Assembly: GCA_030263475.1 (NCBI GenBank)
Contig: SZPC01000015.1
Span: 1-21,666, forward strand
DNA length: 21,666 nucleotides
Origin: OLB4 sp002050165
GTDB lineage: Bacteria; Bacteroidota; Ignavibacteria; Tepidaquicellales; Tepidaquicellaceae
Direction of reading: 5' to 3'
Within the stretch, counting starts at the first letter, position 1. Every line of letters begins with the position of its first letter. This document shows positions 1-7,388 of the stretch, piece after piece. The notes below the pieces were generated by a model. That model saw nothing but the letters and a program-made list of their open reading frames with translations, did no database searches and was not told the DNA's origin. The position numbers were made by a program, and so were the translations under genes.

Positions 1-1
1 G

Positions 2-73
2 AGCGGAGTTTATTTCTACAGGTTGCACTCAGCCGACTTTATTGATGTAAAACGAATGGTACTCCTGAAGTAA
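2..73 (+). CDS. 3' end of a T9SS-exported protein (partial)
   Basis: Only the last 23 codons lie in the window. Read from base 2, they give SGVYFYRL, a short linker and KRMVLLK, then TAA at 71-73. This is the end of a type IX secretion type A sorting domain: the SGVYFY and K-hydrophobic-K endings match the tail of the metallopeptidase at 2691-4454, which ends SGVYFYKM and RKMILMK. The T9SS domain takes cargo across the outer membrane and is then cleaved. The cargo itself lies outside the window and its function is unknown. The last eight codons fall inside the inverted repeat that recurs at the other border. Confidence 0.85.
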   Translation, partial: SGVYFYRLHSADFIDVKRMVLLK

Positions 74-147
74 GGCAGGAAGTTACTTAAGTAAACAACT
101 AAGATTAACGGGCATCTCCGGAACGGGGGTGTCCGTTATTAATTTTA
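48..147 (+). repeat. Border inverted repeat, left copy
   Basis: These 100 bases recur in inverted orientation at 21568-21666 with one substitution (base 82, G here and A in the other copy) and one extra base here (around 99). The repeat holds the last eight codons of a T9SS cargo gene, about 30 bp of untranslated sequence with the perfect 12-bp palindrome TTACTTAAGTAA (83-94), and a terminator hairpin. Identity in the non-coding part is as high as in the codons. That suggests recent duplication or gene conversion rather than protein-level selection. The right copy is cut off by the window edge, so its true length there is unknown. Confidence 0.95.
107..146 (+). terminator. Intrinsic terminator after the left T9SS gene
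   Basis: Arms 107-120 (AACGGGCATCTCCG) and 124-137 (CGGGGGTGTCCGTT) form a 14-bp stem closed by a GAA loop, followed by ATTAATTTT. All positions pair in plus-strand RNA if three G-U pairs are allowed. On the minus strand those become A-C mismatches, so the hairpin is best read as ending the plus-strand T9SS gene. It may weakly stop the convergent gene at 190-1656 too. Confidence 0.85.
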
Positions 148-189
148 GAAAAGATGAGAAAATGATTAAAGTAAAAAGCAGGAACCTTG

Positions 190-1656
190 TTATTTCGTCA
201 GTACCATAGTTCTCGTTTCAGTTAATTTATTTGATTCCAATCTAAAGAAATACGCTCCGCTTGGTAGATCAGTACCATTAAATTCTACATTATGAAATCC
301 ACCTGAAAGAGTACCATTAATCAGAACCTTTATCAATCGACCTGAAATGTCAAATACAAGAAGTTTTACAGGAGATGCTTTTGATAAGTTAAAAGATATT
401 GTTGTAGATGGATTAAATGGGTTGGGATAGTTTTGCATTAGCTGGAAACTTTCTGTAAAAGTAATTCCGGTAATTACCTTTAATTCATCCGGTTTAACTT
501 TTATAAGCCAGACATCATGTAACCCTGCTCCGAATGAAAGAGTATGCCCGGTTAAAACATATCCGCCATCAATAGTTTGGAACACTGAGTATGCCACGTC
601 TGAATAAATTCCACCTAAAGTTTTCTCCCATACTAAATTGCCATTCAAATCTGTTTTTACCAACCAAAAATCTTCCCCACCTGCACCGATTGATAGCGTA
701 TAACCTGCTACAATAAATCCCCCATCAAAAGTTTCCCGGATGGATTGTCCGTAATCTCTACCGGAGCCCCCAAAAGTTTTCAACCACTGTTGATTACCGT
801 TGCTATCAGTTTTAATGAGCAACATATCATACAAACCTGCGCCAAATGATTCGGTATAACCCGTAAGGACATACCCGCCATCAGAAGTTTGAAACAAATC
901 CTGTGCCCTGTCAGCCTCAGAACCACCAAATGAATTTTGCCATTGCAGATTTCCTGCAGAATCAATTTTAACAAGCCATGCATTACCAAGACTACCGGGT
1001 CCGTAGGAAAAAGTCCAGCCACAAAATACAAACCCGCCATCAGTTGTGTTTTCAACTGACCATGCACCATCGGAGCTGAGTCCACCTATAGTTTTTGTCC
1101 AGATAACAAGTCCCATACTGTCTGTTTTTATCAGATAAGCATCTCTTCCGCCTGCACCGTAGGATGACGTCGCCCCTACGATAAGAAAACCATTGTCGGA
1201 AGTTTGCACAAAAGAATATCCCTCGTCATCTTGTTGTCCGCCATAAGTTCTGGACCATTGCATAATACCAACAGAATCTGTCTTCACAAGGTAAACGTCC
1301 TTACCTCCGTTTCCGAATGATTTTGTGTATCCGGCAATTACATAACCGCCATCATTCGTTTGCATAACATCGTATCCTTCATCATCATTACTACCACCAA
1401 ACGTATTGTTCCATATAGTATCACCTGTCGAGCTGGTCTTGATAAGCCAGATTCGCCGGCCTGATTGTGTTCCAAAAGAACGAGTATATCCGGTCAAAAT
1501 GAAACTACCATCGGATAATTCACGCACACTATGCGCAATGTCGATATTCGTTCCACCAAAAGTACGTGTCCATAAAGTATCTGGCGGTTCTCCGGCAACT
1601 ATTACATTGTTAACAAAAACTACGGCTACAATAATAAAAATAATTCGATTTCCCAT
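190..1656 (-). CDS. Secreted seven-repeat (propeller-like) protein with T9SS sorting domain
   Basis: The 488-residue product begins with a hydrophobic signal segment (about residues 4-21). Seven repeats follow, each starting at a Trp (residues 29, 82, 134, 186, 239, 291, 343), so the period is 52-53 residues. Each repeat reads roughly W-x-x-T-F-G-G, D-x-x-x-S, T-x-D-G-G-y, G-y-T-x-S-f-G and a W/Y-L-I/V-K-T-D strand. Seven beta-rich units of this size suggest a seven-bladed propeller; that fold is inferred. A T9SS type A domain follows, with NYPNPFNP at 409-416 and the ending TMVLTK. The protein is therefore probably exported through the outer membrane and released or surface-attached. I see no catalytic motif, so a binding role is the simplest guess. 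It is transcribed alone, convergent with the left-border gene. Confidence 0.9.
   Translation of the reverse strand: MGNRIIFIIVAVVFVNNVIVAGEPPDTLWTRTFGGTNIDIAHSVRELSDGSFILTGYTRSFGTQSGRRIWLIKTSSTGDTIWNNTFGGSNDDEGYDVMQTNDGGYVIAGYTKSFGNGGKDVYLVKTDSVGIMQWSRTYGGQQDDEGYSFVQTSDNGFLIVGATSSYGAGGRDAYLIKTDSMGLVIWTKTIGGLSSDGAWSVENTTDGGFVFCGWTFSYGPGSLGNAWLVKIDSAGNLQWQNSFGGSEADRAQDLFQTSDGGYVLTGYTESFGAGLYDMLLIKTDSNGNQQWLKTFGGSGRDYGQSIRETFDGGFIVAGYTLSIGAGGEDFWLVKTDLNGNLVWEKTLGGIYSDVAYSVFQTIDGGYVLTGHTLSFGAGLHDVWLIKVKPDELKVITGITFTESFQLMQNYPNPFNPSTTISFNLSKASPVKLLVFDISGRLIKVLINGTLSGGFHNVEFNGTDLPSGAYFFRLESNKLTETRTMVLTK
487..1572 (-). repeat. Seven tandem coding repeats of about 157 bp
   Basis: This is the DNA span of the seven 52-53-residue repeats inside the secreted protein. 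Period is constant to one codon (53, 52, 52, 53, 52, 52 between successive Trp residues). Copies differ clearly in sequence, so this is an old internal duplication under protein-level selection rather than a fresh expansion. Confidence 0.85.
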
Positions 1657-2280
1657 ACCATAAATATTTTAACATAAATTAACGCAATGTAAATGAAATT
1701 AAAATGGTTTTTAAAGTTAAAGATATAATAATAATTGAACTGATTTATTTTCGTATACCGGTTTGAGTTTTTGTATTTACCGATTTTAAAAAATAATAAG
1801 CGATTAATATTAACTGGTAAACTTTTTAAATCCAATTAATCCAAACCACCAGTTAAGTTATATTGTATTTTAAGATGAAATATTTTAATTCTAATAAAAA
1901 TAATAGAGGATTACCATGTTTCAATTTTGCATTAATTAATTTAATTTGTTCGATTAAATTGAAACCGATATTAACTGACGTACAAAAAATTTCAGCGCAT
2001 TGAATAAATATTTTTAACTCATTTCAATCGTGTTCAAAAGTTTTTGAAAGATGTATAAACATCCGGAAGAATCAAGAAAAATGATTGAAGTTAAGCAATG
2101 AAAATCTAGACAATATTTGTAGGAACAATGCTGGCTACATCTGAGTTACAACACACGACGAAACGTATTCAGAATAACTTTTAACGAATCCGGAATTTTA
2201 TGCAAACAAAAATTTGAATTAGTATTTTTCAAAATATATTCAAGTAAACTAAAAAGTCCAAATCTAAATTAAGAAAGAAA
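1657..2280. other. 624-bp AT-rich gap between divergent genes
   Basis: I find no convincing ORF or RNA gene here. The region separates the divergent starts of the propeller protein (-) and the protease operon (+), so both promoters should lie in it. The only clear structure is the 10-bp inverted repeat at 1918-1965. The gap is unusually long for this compact window and could hide a small RNA or a decayed gene. Confidence 0.6.
1918..1965. repeat. Perfect 10-bp inverted repeat in the long gap
   Basis: GTTTCAATTT (1918-1927) and AAATTGAAAC (1956-1965) are exact reverse complements separated by 28 AT-rich bases. The position, between two divergent secreted-protein genes, fits an operator or a hairpin. 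No T-run follows the right arm, so it is not a plus-strand terminator. Confidence 0.5.
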
Positions 2281-2685
2281 ATGACTATTTCTAAAGGTTC
2301 CCCGAAAAGGAAAATATATTCCCTGATTCTTACATTATTGTTCTTAGGTTTGTCAATAACCGGAACCGAATGTGAGAATTTATTGCTCGGAAGCGGAGAC
2401 ATTGACGGAAGTTGGACGCTTGTAAGTATGCAAGGTGATTTACAGGATGTTTGTCTCGGTGAACAGGCAACTTTCAACACGACCACAGGTATTGCAACCC
2501 TAAAATGTCCAAATTCAACTACCGTAACCCGAAGTTTTGACTACGGAAACGGTATGTTAATATTTACTGAAACCGGGATAAAATATTCGGTCTCGTTTCA
2601 AACCACGCCTGATTTTACCAGTCAACTCGTTTTGGATGGGCAAAATGTTGACAGGAAACTTTTCTACAATAGAATCTCAAACTAA
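2281..2685 (+). CDS. Small secreted protein, possibly lipocalin-like
   Basis: A 134-residue protein with a basic start, a hydrophobic export segment (about residues 12-27) and then a beta-rich domain. The mature part opens with DIDGSWTLVSM, which resembles the opening strand (G-x-W) of lipocalin-like domains in Bacteroidota lipoproteins. Strands with TFNTTTG and RKLFYNR follow. A Cys at residue 31 is preceded by Glu, which is a poor lipobox, so I favour a soluble exported protein. It lacks a T9SS tail and is therefore probably periplasmic. It is the first gene of a tight operon, five bases before the metallopeptidase. The fold is a guess; no function can be assigned. Confidence 0.75.
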   Translation: MTISKGSPKRKIYSLILTLLFLGLSITGTECENLLLGSGDIDGSWTLVSMQGDLQDVCLGEQATFNTTTGIATLKCPNSTTVTRSFDYGNGMLIFTETGIKYSVSFQTTPDFTSQLVLDGQNVDRKLFYNRISN

Positions 2686-2690
2686 TCGAA

Positions 2691-4454
2691 ATGAAAAACT
2701 TTTATAAAATAGTACCGGTCATAGTAATAATTACTTTATCTATCTTGTCCATAGGATTCAAGCAAGGAGAAAATCAACATATCTCAATTTTACCGAAATT
2801 ACAAAAGCGAGATATTTACGATATGAACCTCTCCGATATGATTGAAATTCGGCGAGGTAACCTGCAGGTTGAAGAAATCCGCTTGTTCACTAAAATGGAA
2901 TCAGATAACCTCAATCATAGCGGTTTATTAACTAAATCCACCAGCCTTAAAATTAATAATGAGGTTAAATCAAAACTTCTGCGAAATGGAGATATTAACA
3001 TTGATCTTGTTATCCCAGACCCGAACGGTAGAAATATGAAATTAAAATTAACGAAGGTTGAAGTTACAAGTTCTGATTTTATAATTTCTACAGTTGGTGT
3101 ATCAGGAAAATCTAAGTTCAATTACCAAAATACAGGTCTTCATTACAGAGGTATAATTGATGGTGAAACTAACTCAATTGCATCGTTGAGCATTTTTGAC
3201 GAGTTCGTTATGGGATTGTTTTCTGGTAAAACCGGAAACTATGTTCTCGGATCGGTTATGAAAGACGGGAAATATACGGATGATTACATTTTTTACAACG
3301 ACAGTGATCTGAAAGTTTTAAACAAATTTAAATGTGGAATCGGAGAAGATAACGGAGAGAATTTCAACGTTTACTCAGTCACGGAATTTCAGAAATCACA
3401 CGGTCAAAACGGTGAACTTGATGAAGGCAGAGCTCCGGTACAGGTTTATTTCGTATGCGATTACGATATGTACCAAAAGGCTGGAAATAATGTTCAGGCG
3501 GTTGGTAGTTTCGTAACTGGTTTATTTAACTCCGTTGCAACCATTTATCAAAAAGAATATCTGAAAGTCCAGATTTCGGAAATACAAGTTTACACTAGCC
3601 CTGATCCATACAGATTTACTAATAACAGTGTAGATATATTGTTTGAATTTGGGAGAAATACCAGAGATAATTTTAACGGTGACCTGGCACACCTGCTATC
3701 CACACGCACAATCAATGCAGGTGGAATAGCATGGATTAACGTACTCTGCGCAAATTATAGCGGTAATTCTCAGGAACCTTACGGAAGATTTGCTTACAGC
3801 AATATCGAAACTTCATACAATAATTTTCCTACTTATTCCTGGACTGTCGGAGTAATAGCACACGAAATGGGGCATAACTTCGGTTCGCAACATACACACG
3901 CATGTGCATGGCCTGTCGGGGGATACATTGGGGCAATAGATTCATGTTATACTGCAGAAGGAAATTGTTTCCCTGGACAATTCAGGAGCATTGGTACGAT
4001 TATGAGTTATTGTCACCTCTGGGCCCCGACCGGAGATACATCTCAAGGTGGTGGTATAAATTTTGCCCGAGGTTTTGGTGTATTACCGGGAGATACAATC
4101 AGGCTGAGATATAATCAGGCCGCTTGTTTTGGTCCTACTGTAAATGTTTCGGAACTTCCGGTAACGTTTAATTTACTCCCAAATTATCCTAACCCGTTCA
4201 ACCCTATTACAAACCTGAAGTTCGCGGTACCTGAAAATGCAAATGTTACAATTGCTATTTTCGATATACGGGGAAGGGAAGTAGCACGACTTATGAGCAA
4301 TAAATATTTCAATCAGGGAATTTACACTTTTCAGTTCGATGCTTCATTATACCAATTATCAAGCGGGGTTTACTTCTATAAAATGTATGCAGTTAACCCT
4401 GTAAACAATACAGGAGTTTATTCCAACGTTAGAAAAATGATTTTAATGAAATGA
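2691..4454 (+). CDS. T9SS-exported M12-type (reprolysin-like) zinc metallopeptidase
   Basis: A 587-residue secreted protease. A signal anchor (about 5-23) is followed by a propeptide-like region up to about residue 240. The catalytic domain has the zinc motif HEMGHNFGSQH at 391-401 (ligands H391, H395, H401; general base E392) and a Met-turn at GTIMSY (M438), the arrangement of metzincins such as reprolysin/adamalysin peptidases. Cysteines (residues 405, 419, 426, 441) flank the site and could form disulfides. The C-terminus is a T9SS type A sorting domain with NYPNPFNP at 498-505 and the ending RKMILMK. The enzyme should reach the surface or medium and hydrolyse proteins; the substrate is unknown. 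Its stop overlaps the start of the next gene (ATGA), which suggests translational coupling. Confidence 0.93.
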   Translation: MKNFYKIVPVIVIITLSILSIGFKQGENQHISILPKLQKRDIYDMNLSDMIEIRRGNLQVEEIRLFTKMESDNLNHSGLLTKSTSLKINNEVKSKLLRNGDINIDLVIPDPNGRNMKLKLTKVEVTSSDFIISTVGVSGKSKFNYQNTGLHYRGIIDGETNSIASLSIFDEFVMGLFSGKTGNYVLGSVMKDGKYTDDYIFYNDSDLKVLNKFKCGIGEDNGENFNVYSVTEFQKSHGQNGELDEGRAPVQVYFVCDYDMYQKAGNNVQAVGSFVTGLFNSVATIYQKEYLKVQISEIQVYTSPDPYRFTNNSVDILFEFGRNTRDNFNGDLAHLLSTRTINAGGIAWINVLCANYSGNSQEPYGRFAYSNIETSYNNFPTYSWTVGVIAHEMGHNFGSQHTHACAWPVGGYIGAIDSCYTAEGNCFPGQFRSIGTIMSYCHLWAPTGDTSQGGGINFARGFGVLPGDTIRLRYNQAACFGPTVNVSELPVTFNLLPNYPNPFNPITNLKFAVPENANVTIAIFDIRGREVARLMSNKYFNQGIYTFQFDASLYQLSSGVYFYKMYAVNPVNNTGVYSNVRKMILMK

Positions 4455-4891
4455 AAAATTGGATTTCAATAGTAAGTTTATTGATCTTCTTCGGGCTTTG
4501 TGGTTGCGGATCATCATTTAAACAAAAATCTGATCTGTCGTTTTCAACCGGTGATTATTACTTCAATATGCTCGATTCAAACGGAAATAAAATTGCATCA
4601 GGAAAATTTTCAATTACTTCAATCAGCGATAATACCGCGACGGGTTTATATAAGTTTGAAAATAAGTATATAAACGATTTTTCAGCTTTCGAAGTTATGA
4701 GCGGAGAATTTAACGGACAACTTGACACTGAAAAAAAAACGCTTTGGATGAACACCAATCCGAAAATATCAGATAATAATGTGTTCATTAATATAACTGC
4801 AGGGAAATTTTCCTATATTGGTGAATGGAGATATTCCACTATGAGGGGTATTCAAAATTGGGGGAAAATTCAGTTCTTCGAAAGCAAATAA
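4451..4891 (+). CDS. Hypothetical lipoprotein coupled to the metallopeptidase
   Basis: A 146-residue protein with a type II signal peptide: a hydrophobic stretch from residue 5 and the lipobox L-C-G-C with Cys19. The mature part looks beta-rich, with repeated G-K-F-S segments and a W-R-Y-S-T motif near the end. I do not recognise a family. The start codon overlaps the stop of the protease gene by four bases, so the two are probably made together and may act together at the envelope; a chaperone or binding role is only a guess from context. It is the last gene of the three-gene operon. Confidence 0.8.
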   Translation: MKNWISIVSLLIFFGLCGCGSSFKQKSDLSFSTGDYYFNMLDSNGNKIASGKFSITSISDNTATGLYKFENKYINDFSAFEVMSGEFNGQLDTEKKTLWMNTNPKISDNNVFINITAGKFSYIGEWRYSTMRGIQNWGKIQFFESK

Positions 4892-4927
4892 ATTTAAATC
4901 CCATAATTTTTCAGTAAAATTATTTCA

Positions 4928-4968
4928 TATAAAATCTGCCTGAAAAACAAAAGTAATTACAGGCAGAT
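4928..4968 (-). terminator. Terminator for the GxxExxY gene
   Basis: ATCTGCCTG (4934-4942) and CAGGCAGAT (4960-4968) are a perfect 9-bp inverted repeat with a 17-base loop. Read on the minus strand, the hairpin is followed by TTTTATATG, a short U-tract. It lies 58 bases beyond the stop of the minus-strand gene at 5026. It could also stop readthrough from the protease operon on the other side. Confidence 0.7.
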
Positions 4969-5025
4969 GGCTGGCAGGATTAGGGGTTTTATAACCTTTA
5001 ACAAGTTTCTATTTACATAAACTGT

Positions 5026-5469
5026 TTATGTTGAAAGTGCCTGAAAAGTTGACTGTGGAATAATTCCGTTTGGATTAACGCTGTTCAAATCTATTTTCAT
5101 TATACCCTCTTGCATAGTTGACTTGTTAAAGTTTAGTACCAAACCAAATTTTAGTTTTTTTATCCTGAGATAAGTTAGCATTTGAGATCTGTGGATTGTA
5201 GAAAAATTATCAAAACATCTTACTTCAACTATTAAACAGTTTTCTACTATCAAATCCATCCGCAATTTTATATCAAGCTTGTTGCCTTTATATAAAATCG
5301 GGCACACAACATCCCGTATAGCAATTAATCCTGAATTTTTTAATTCCATGAAAAGAGCATCGCGGTAAATCCTTTCAAGAAGTCCCGGGCCTAATGCTTC
5401 GTGAACCTTAATAGCGTTCTCAATTATATCTTCCGCTAAAGCATCTGTAGAATGTTTTGTAATTGTCAT
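5026..5469 (-). CDS. GxxExxY protein (PD-(D/E)XK nuclease-like superfamily)
   Basis: A 147-residue protein. The family signature G-L-L-E-R-I-Y sits at residues 29-35, inside the usual A-x-x-V-H-x-x-L-G-P-G-L context. The second half carries the nuclease-like core: MDLIVENCLIVEV (D72, E82) and then QMLTYLRIKKLKFGLVLNFN (residues 96-115), standard for this family. Members usually have E-L-K at the third acidic/basic motif. Here it is E82-V-R84, so the lysine expected in a PD-(D/E)XK site is arginine and activity is doubtful. The biological role of the family is not established. It is a single gene, divergent from the 580-residue unknown protein with 131 bp between them. Confidence 0.9.
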   Translation of the reverse strand: MTITKHSTDALAEDIIENAIKVHEALGPGLLERIYRDALFMELKNSGLIAIRDVVCPILYKGNKLDIKLRMDLIVENCLIVEVRCFDNFSTIHRSQMLTYLRIKKLKFGLVLNFNKSTMQEGIMKIDLNSVNPNGIIPQSTFQALST

Positions 5470-5489
5470 TTTGAATTCCTTTTAATTAA

Positions 5490-5525
5490 GTTGATTCAAA
5501 ATTAATTCATATCGTCTGAATCAAC
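5490..5525. promoter_or_regulatory. Operator-like inverted repeat between divergent genes
   Basis: GTTGATTCA (5490-5498) and TGAATCAAC (5517-5525) are perfect 9-bp inverted arms with an 18-bp spacer, giving centres 27 bp apart. It lies 21 bp upstream of the minus-strand GxxExxY start and 76 bp upstream of the plus-strand start at 5601. It could bind a dimeric regulator controlling either or both genes. No T-run follows, so termination is unlikely. Confidence 0.5.
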
Positions 5526-5550
5526 AAAAAATAGTTTGTGTATTTACTTC

Positions 5551-5566
5551 ATAATATTAATATTAT
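5551..5566. promoter_or_regulatory. 16-bp perfect AT palindrome
   Basis: ATAATATTAATATTAT is self-complementary over all 16 bases and lies 35 bp before the start codon at 5601. A TTTG at 5535-5538 precedes it, so it may overlap the promoter of the 580-residue gene. In such AT-rich DNA a chance palindrome is possible. Confidence 0.35.
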
Positions 5567-5600
5567 TTTCTTTTATTCAATATAATAGATAAGGTTTTAC

Positions 5601-7343
5601 ATGATAATTAACGAATTTTTCTTTGAGCTTTCAAACATCCCGCAGGAATATATCCGGGAATACTTAAACCGTAAACTCAGAAGAAAAGGTGGGGAAGAGA
5701 ATATAAGCTACAGGTTGCTTCTCAAACTTGAGTATTACAGGAAACGAAATATTATCAGTAAATGGAACGATGAAAAAATTGGCAAACAACTTAAAGCCAC
5801 GCCATCAGCAATTGCAATTCAGCGTTACCGGTTGCTCCGCGACCTGAGGAAGCTGACATTAAACTCAGGAATTGTTAAGAATAAAACTCCTGAATCTGCA
5901 GGTGTATTAAATGAATTCACGCATTGGAAGGAAGAATTTGAATTGGGTTATTATCGTGAAGCAGTCCGGTATTTTTTGATTATGGAAAGAAAATTAAAAA
6001 CGGAACTTAGGAATTCCAAAGATACTACTGTAAATTTCGTTCGAAAAGCTGAAGTATTGTTTGAAATCTGGGATTTACTCTCATTACATTATTTACATGT
6101 TAGAAATAAAAGAAAGCTTTCAGAAGTAATAAACACCACAAGTCTGTTTTACAAAAAGGTGTCAGAAAAACCGGAGATGTTTGAGAAATTGTTAAAATCA
6201 AAAATAAAAATTGACGCTTTAACAGATGAAATACTTTGTCGCAAGCTTATTCTATATTCAAGTAGCGTTCACAGGATGTCCGTTTACAGAAAACTGAAAA
6301 GTAAAAATTTAAAAAAGTTTGTTAAATTAAATGACCACGAAAGGATTTACAAAATATCTATTTCGATATCTGTTACTTTACGTCTGGAAGGTAAATTTGA
6401 AGAGGCTCGGCAAGTGTTAACTTATGCACTGACACATTCCATTAACAATTCTCATGATAGTGAAGCTAAGTTGTTTAACCTCCTCATTCTTGAATTAGAC
6501 TATTACGAGAATAAAATATCCGGGGTGGATTTTTTCAGACAATGCAAAAACTGTTATGAAAGTTACACGCTGGGGAAAACAAAATCATATATGCTGTACA
6601 CAGCACTTTGGTGTTTGTGTAAAATTGCAAATTATATAGATAGCGAACAGGATGTAAAAAAATATTCAGTAGAGTTAATTAAAGTTTGTTCGATAATAGG
6701 TAGAAAGTACGAAGCAGCAGACCGGTCTTTCTGGATTAAATCCGACAAAATGAAAAGTGATATTGTGAAATGGAAAATTGATAAAGAGAAGGATATACTT
6801 ATACCATATTTCGATAAAATTGCACATCAAAATTTCGCGGATTCATTTTTTTCTTTTCAAAGACATTCTTACGAAATTAATAATATTAACCGTTTAGCTT
6901 TGATTTATCTGTTCAACATTGAGATTGAATTCTGGAAACTATCAGGTGCAGATTTTGAGAAAGTGTACCTGATGCTAAATAAACTTATCCGGTTAGTAAA
7001 AAAACACAATACCTCCGTGAAACAGGTTTGGATTAATTTCAATAAAACATTTTTCAAGTTTTTAGACGAATCAAGGTTTGTTAAATCTGATACAATTTAT
7101 AAAAGATATTCAGTTCAAATTAATTCCGTACTAAAAGGTTTAATGGACAAATCAATGAAGTACAATATCATTACAGAATATGCACAGATATACATAATCT
7201 CGGAATATTACAATTGCAATGAGTTAAAAACGGATGCTAAAATACTTTTTAACTGGATACGCAAAAACAGACCGGAGATCCTTCTCTATGCTTATAACTC
7301 GGTTGATAAAAACGATAAACCTGAAAAACTTTCATCGCTTTGA
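5601..7343 (+). CDS. Unknown 580-residue helical protein with putative N-terminal HTH
   Basis: I do not recognise a named family. Residues 1-95 are basic and contain an HTH-like stretch at about 56-84 (N-D-E-K-I-G-K-Q-L-K-A-T-P-S-A-I), followed by R-x-x-L-L-R-D-L-R-K, which resembles a sigma-region-4-type recognition helix and tail. The rest (about 110-580) is predicted by eye to be almost all alpha-helical, rich in Lys, Tyr, Leu and Ser, with no signal peptide or membrane segment. It could be a TPR-like solenoid, but I see no clean 34-residue period. A cytoplasmic DNA-binding regulator with a helical sensor or scaffold part is the best inference. It is preceded by the inverted repeats at 5490-5566, which could be its own operator. 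A cyclase-family gene follows after 45 bp. Confidence 0.8.
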   Translation: MIINEFFFELSNIPQEYIREYLNRKLRRKGGEENISYRLLLKLEYYRKRNIISKWNDEKIGKQLKATPSAIAIQRYRLLRDLRKLTLNSGIVKNKTPESAGVLNEFTHWKEEFELGYYREAVRYFLIMERKLKTELRNSKDTTVNFVRKAEVLFEIWDLLSLHYLHVRNKRKLSEVINTTSLFYKKVSEKPEMFEKLLKSKIKIDALTDEILCRKLILYSSSVHRMSVYRKLKSKNLKKFVKLNDHERIYKISISISVTLRLEGKFEEARQVLTYALTHSINNSHDSEAKLFNLLILELDYYENKISGVDFFRQCKNCYESYTLGKTKSYMLYTALWCLCKIANYIDSEQDVKKYSVELIKVCSIIGRKYEAADRSFWIKSDKMKSDIVKWKIDKEKDILIPYFDKIAHQNFADSFFSFQRHSYEINNINRLALIYLFNIEIEFWKLSGADFEKVYLMLNKLIRLVKKHNTSVKQVWINFNKTFFKFLDESRFVKSDTIYKRYSVQINSVLKGLMDKSMKYNIITEYAQIYIISEYYNCNELKTDAKILFNWIRKNRPEILLYAYNSVDKNDKPEKLSSL

Positions 7344-7388
7344 ATGAATTATAAGGTTTAGTATAACTATTTTTGCGTAACAGGGAAA

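Noticed and set aside
780..1085. Minus-strand 101-residue ORF in the propeller gene
   Set aside because: It is an alternative-frame shadow of the seven-repeat protein on the same strand.
1918..1965. GTTTCAATTT...AAAC arms resembling CRISPR repeat ends
   Set aside because: Only one inverted pair exists, with no regular repeats, spacers or cas gene anywhere in the window.
3902..4114. 70-residue plus-strand ORF within the peptidase
   Set aside because: It lies fully inside the metallopeptidase catalytic domain in another frame; the zinc motif and Met-turn define the real frame.
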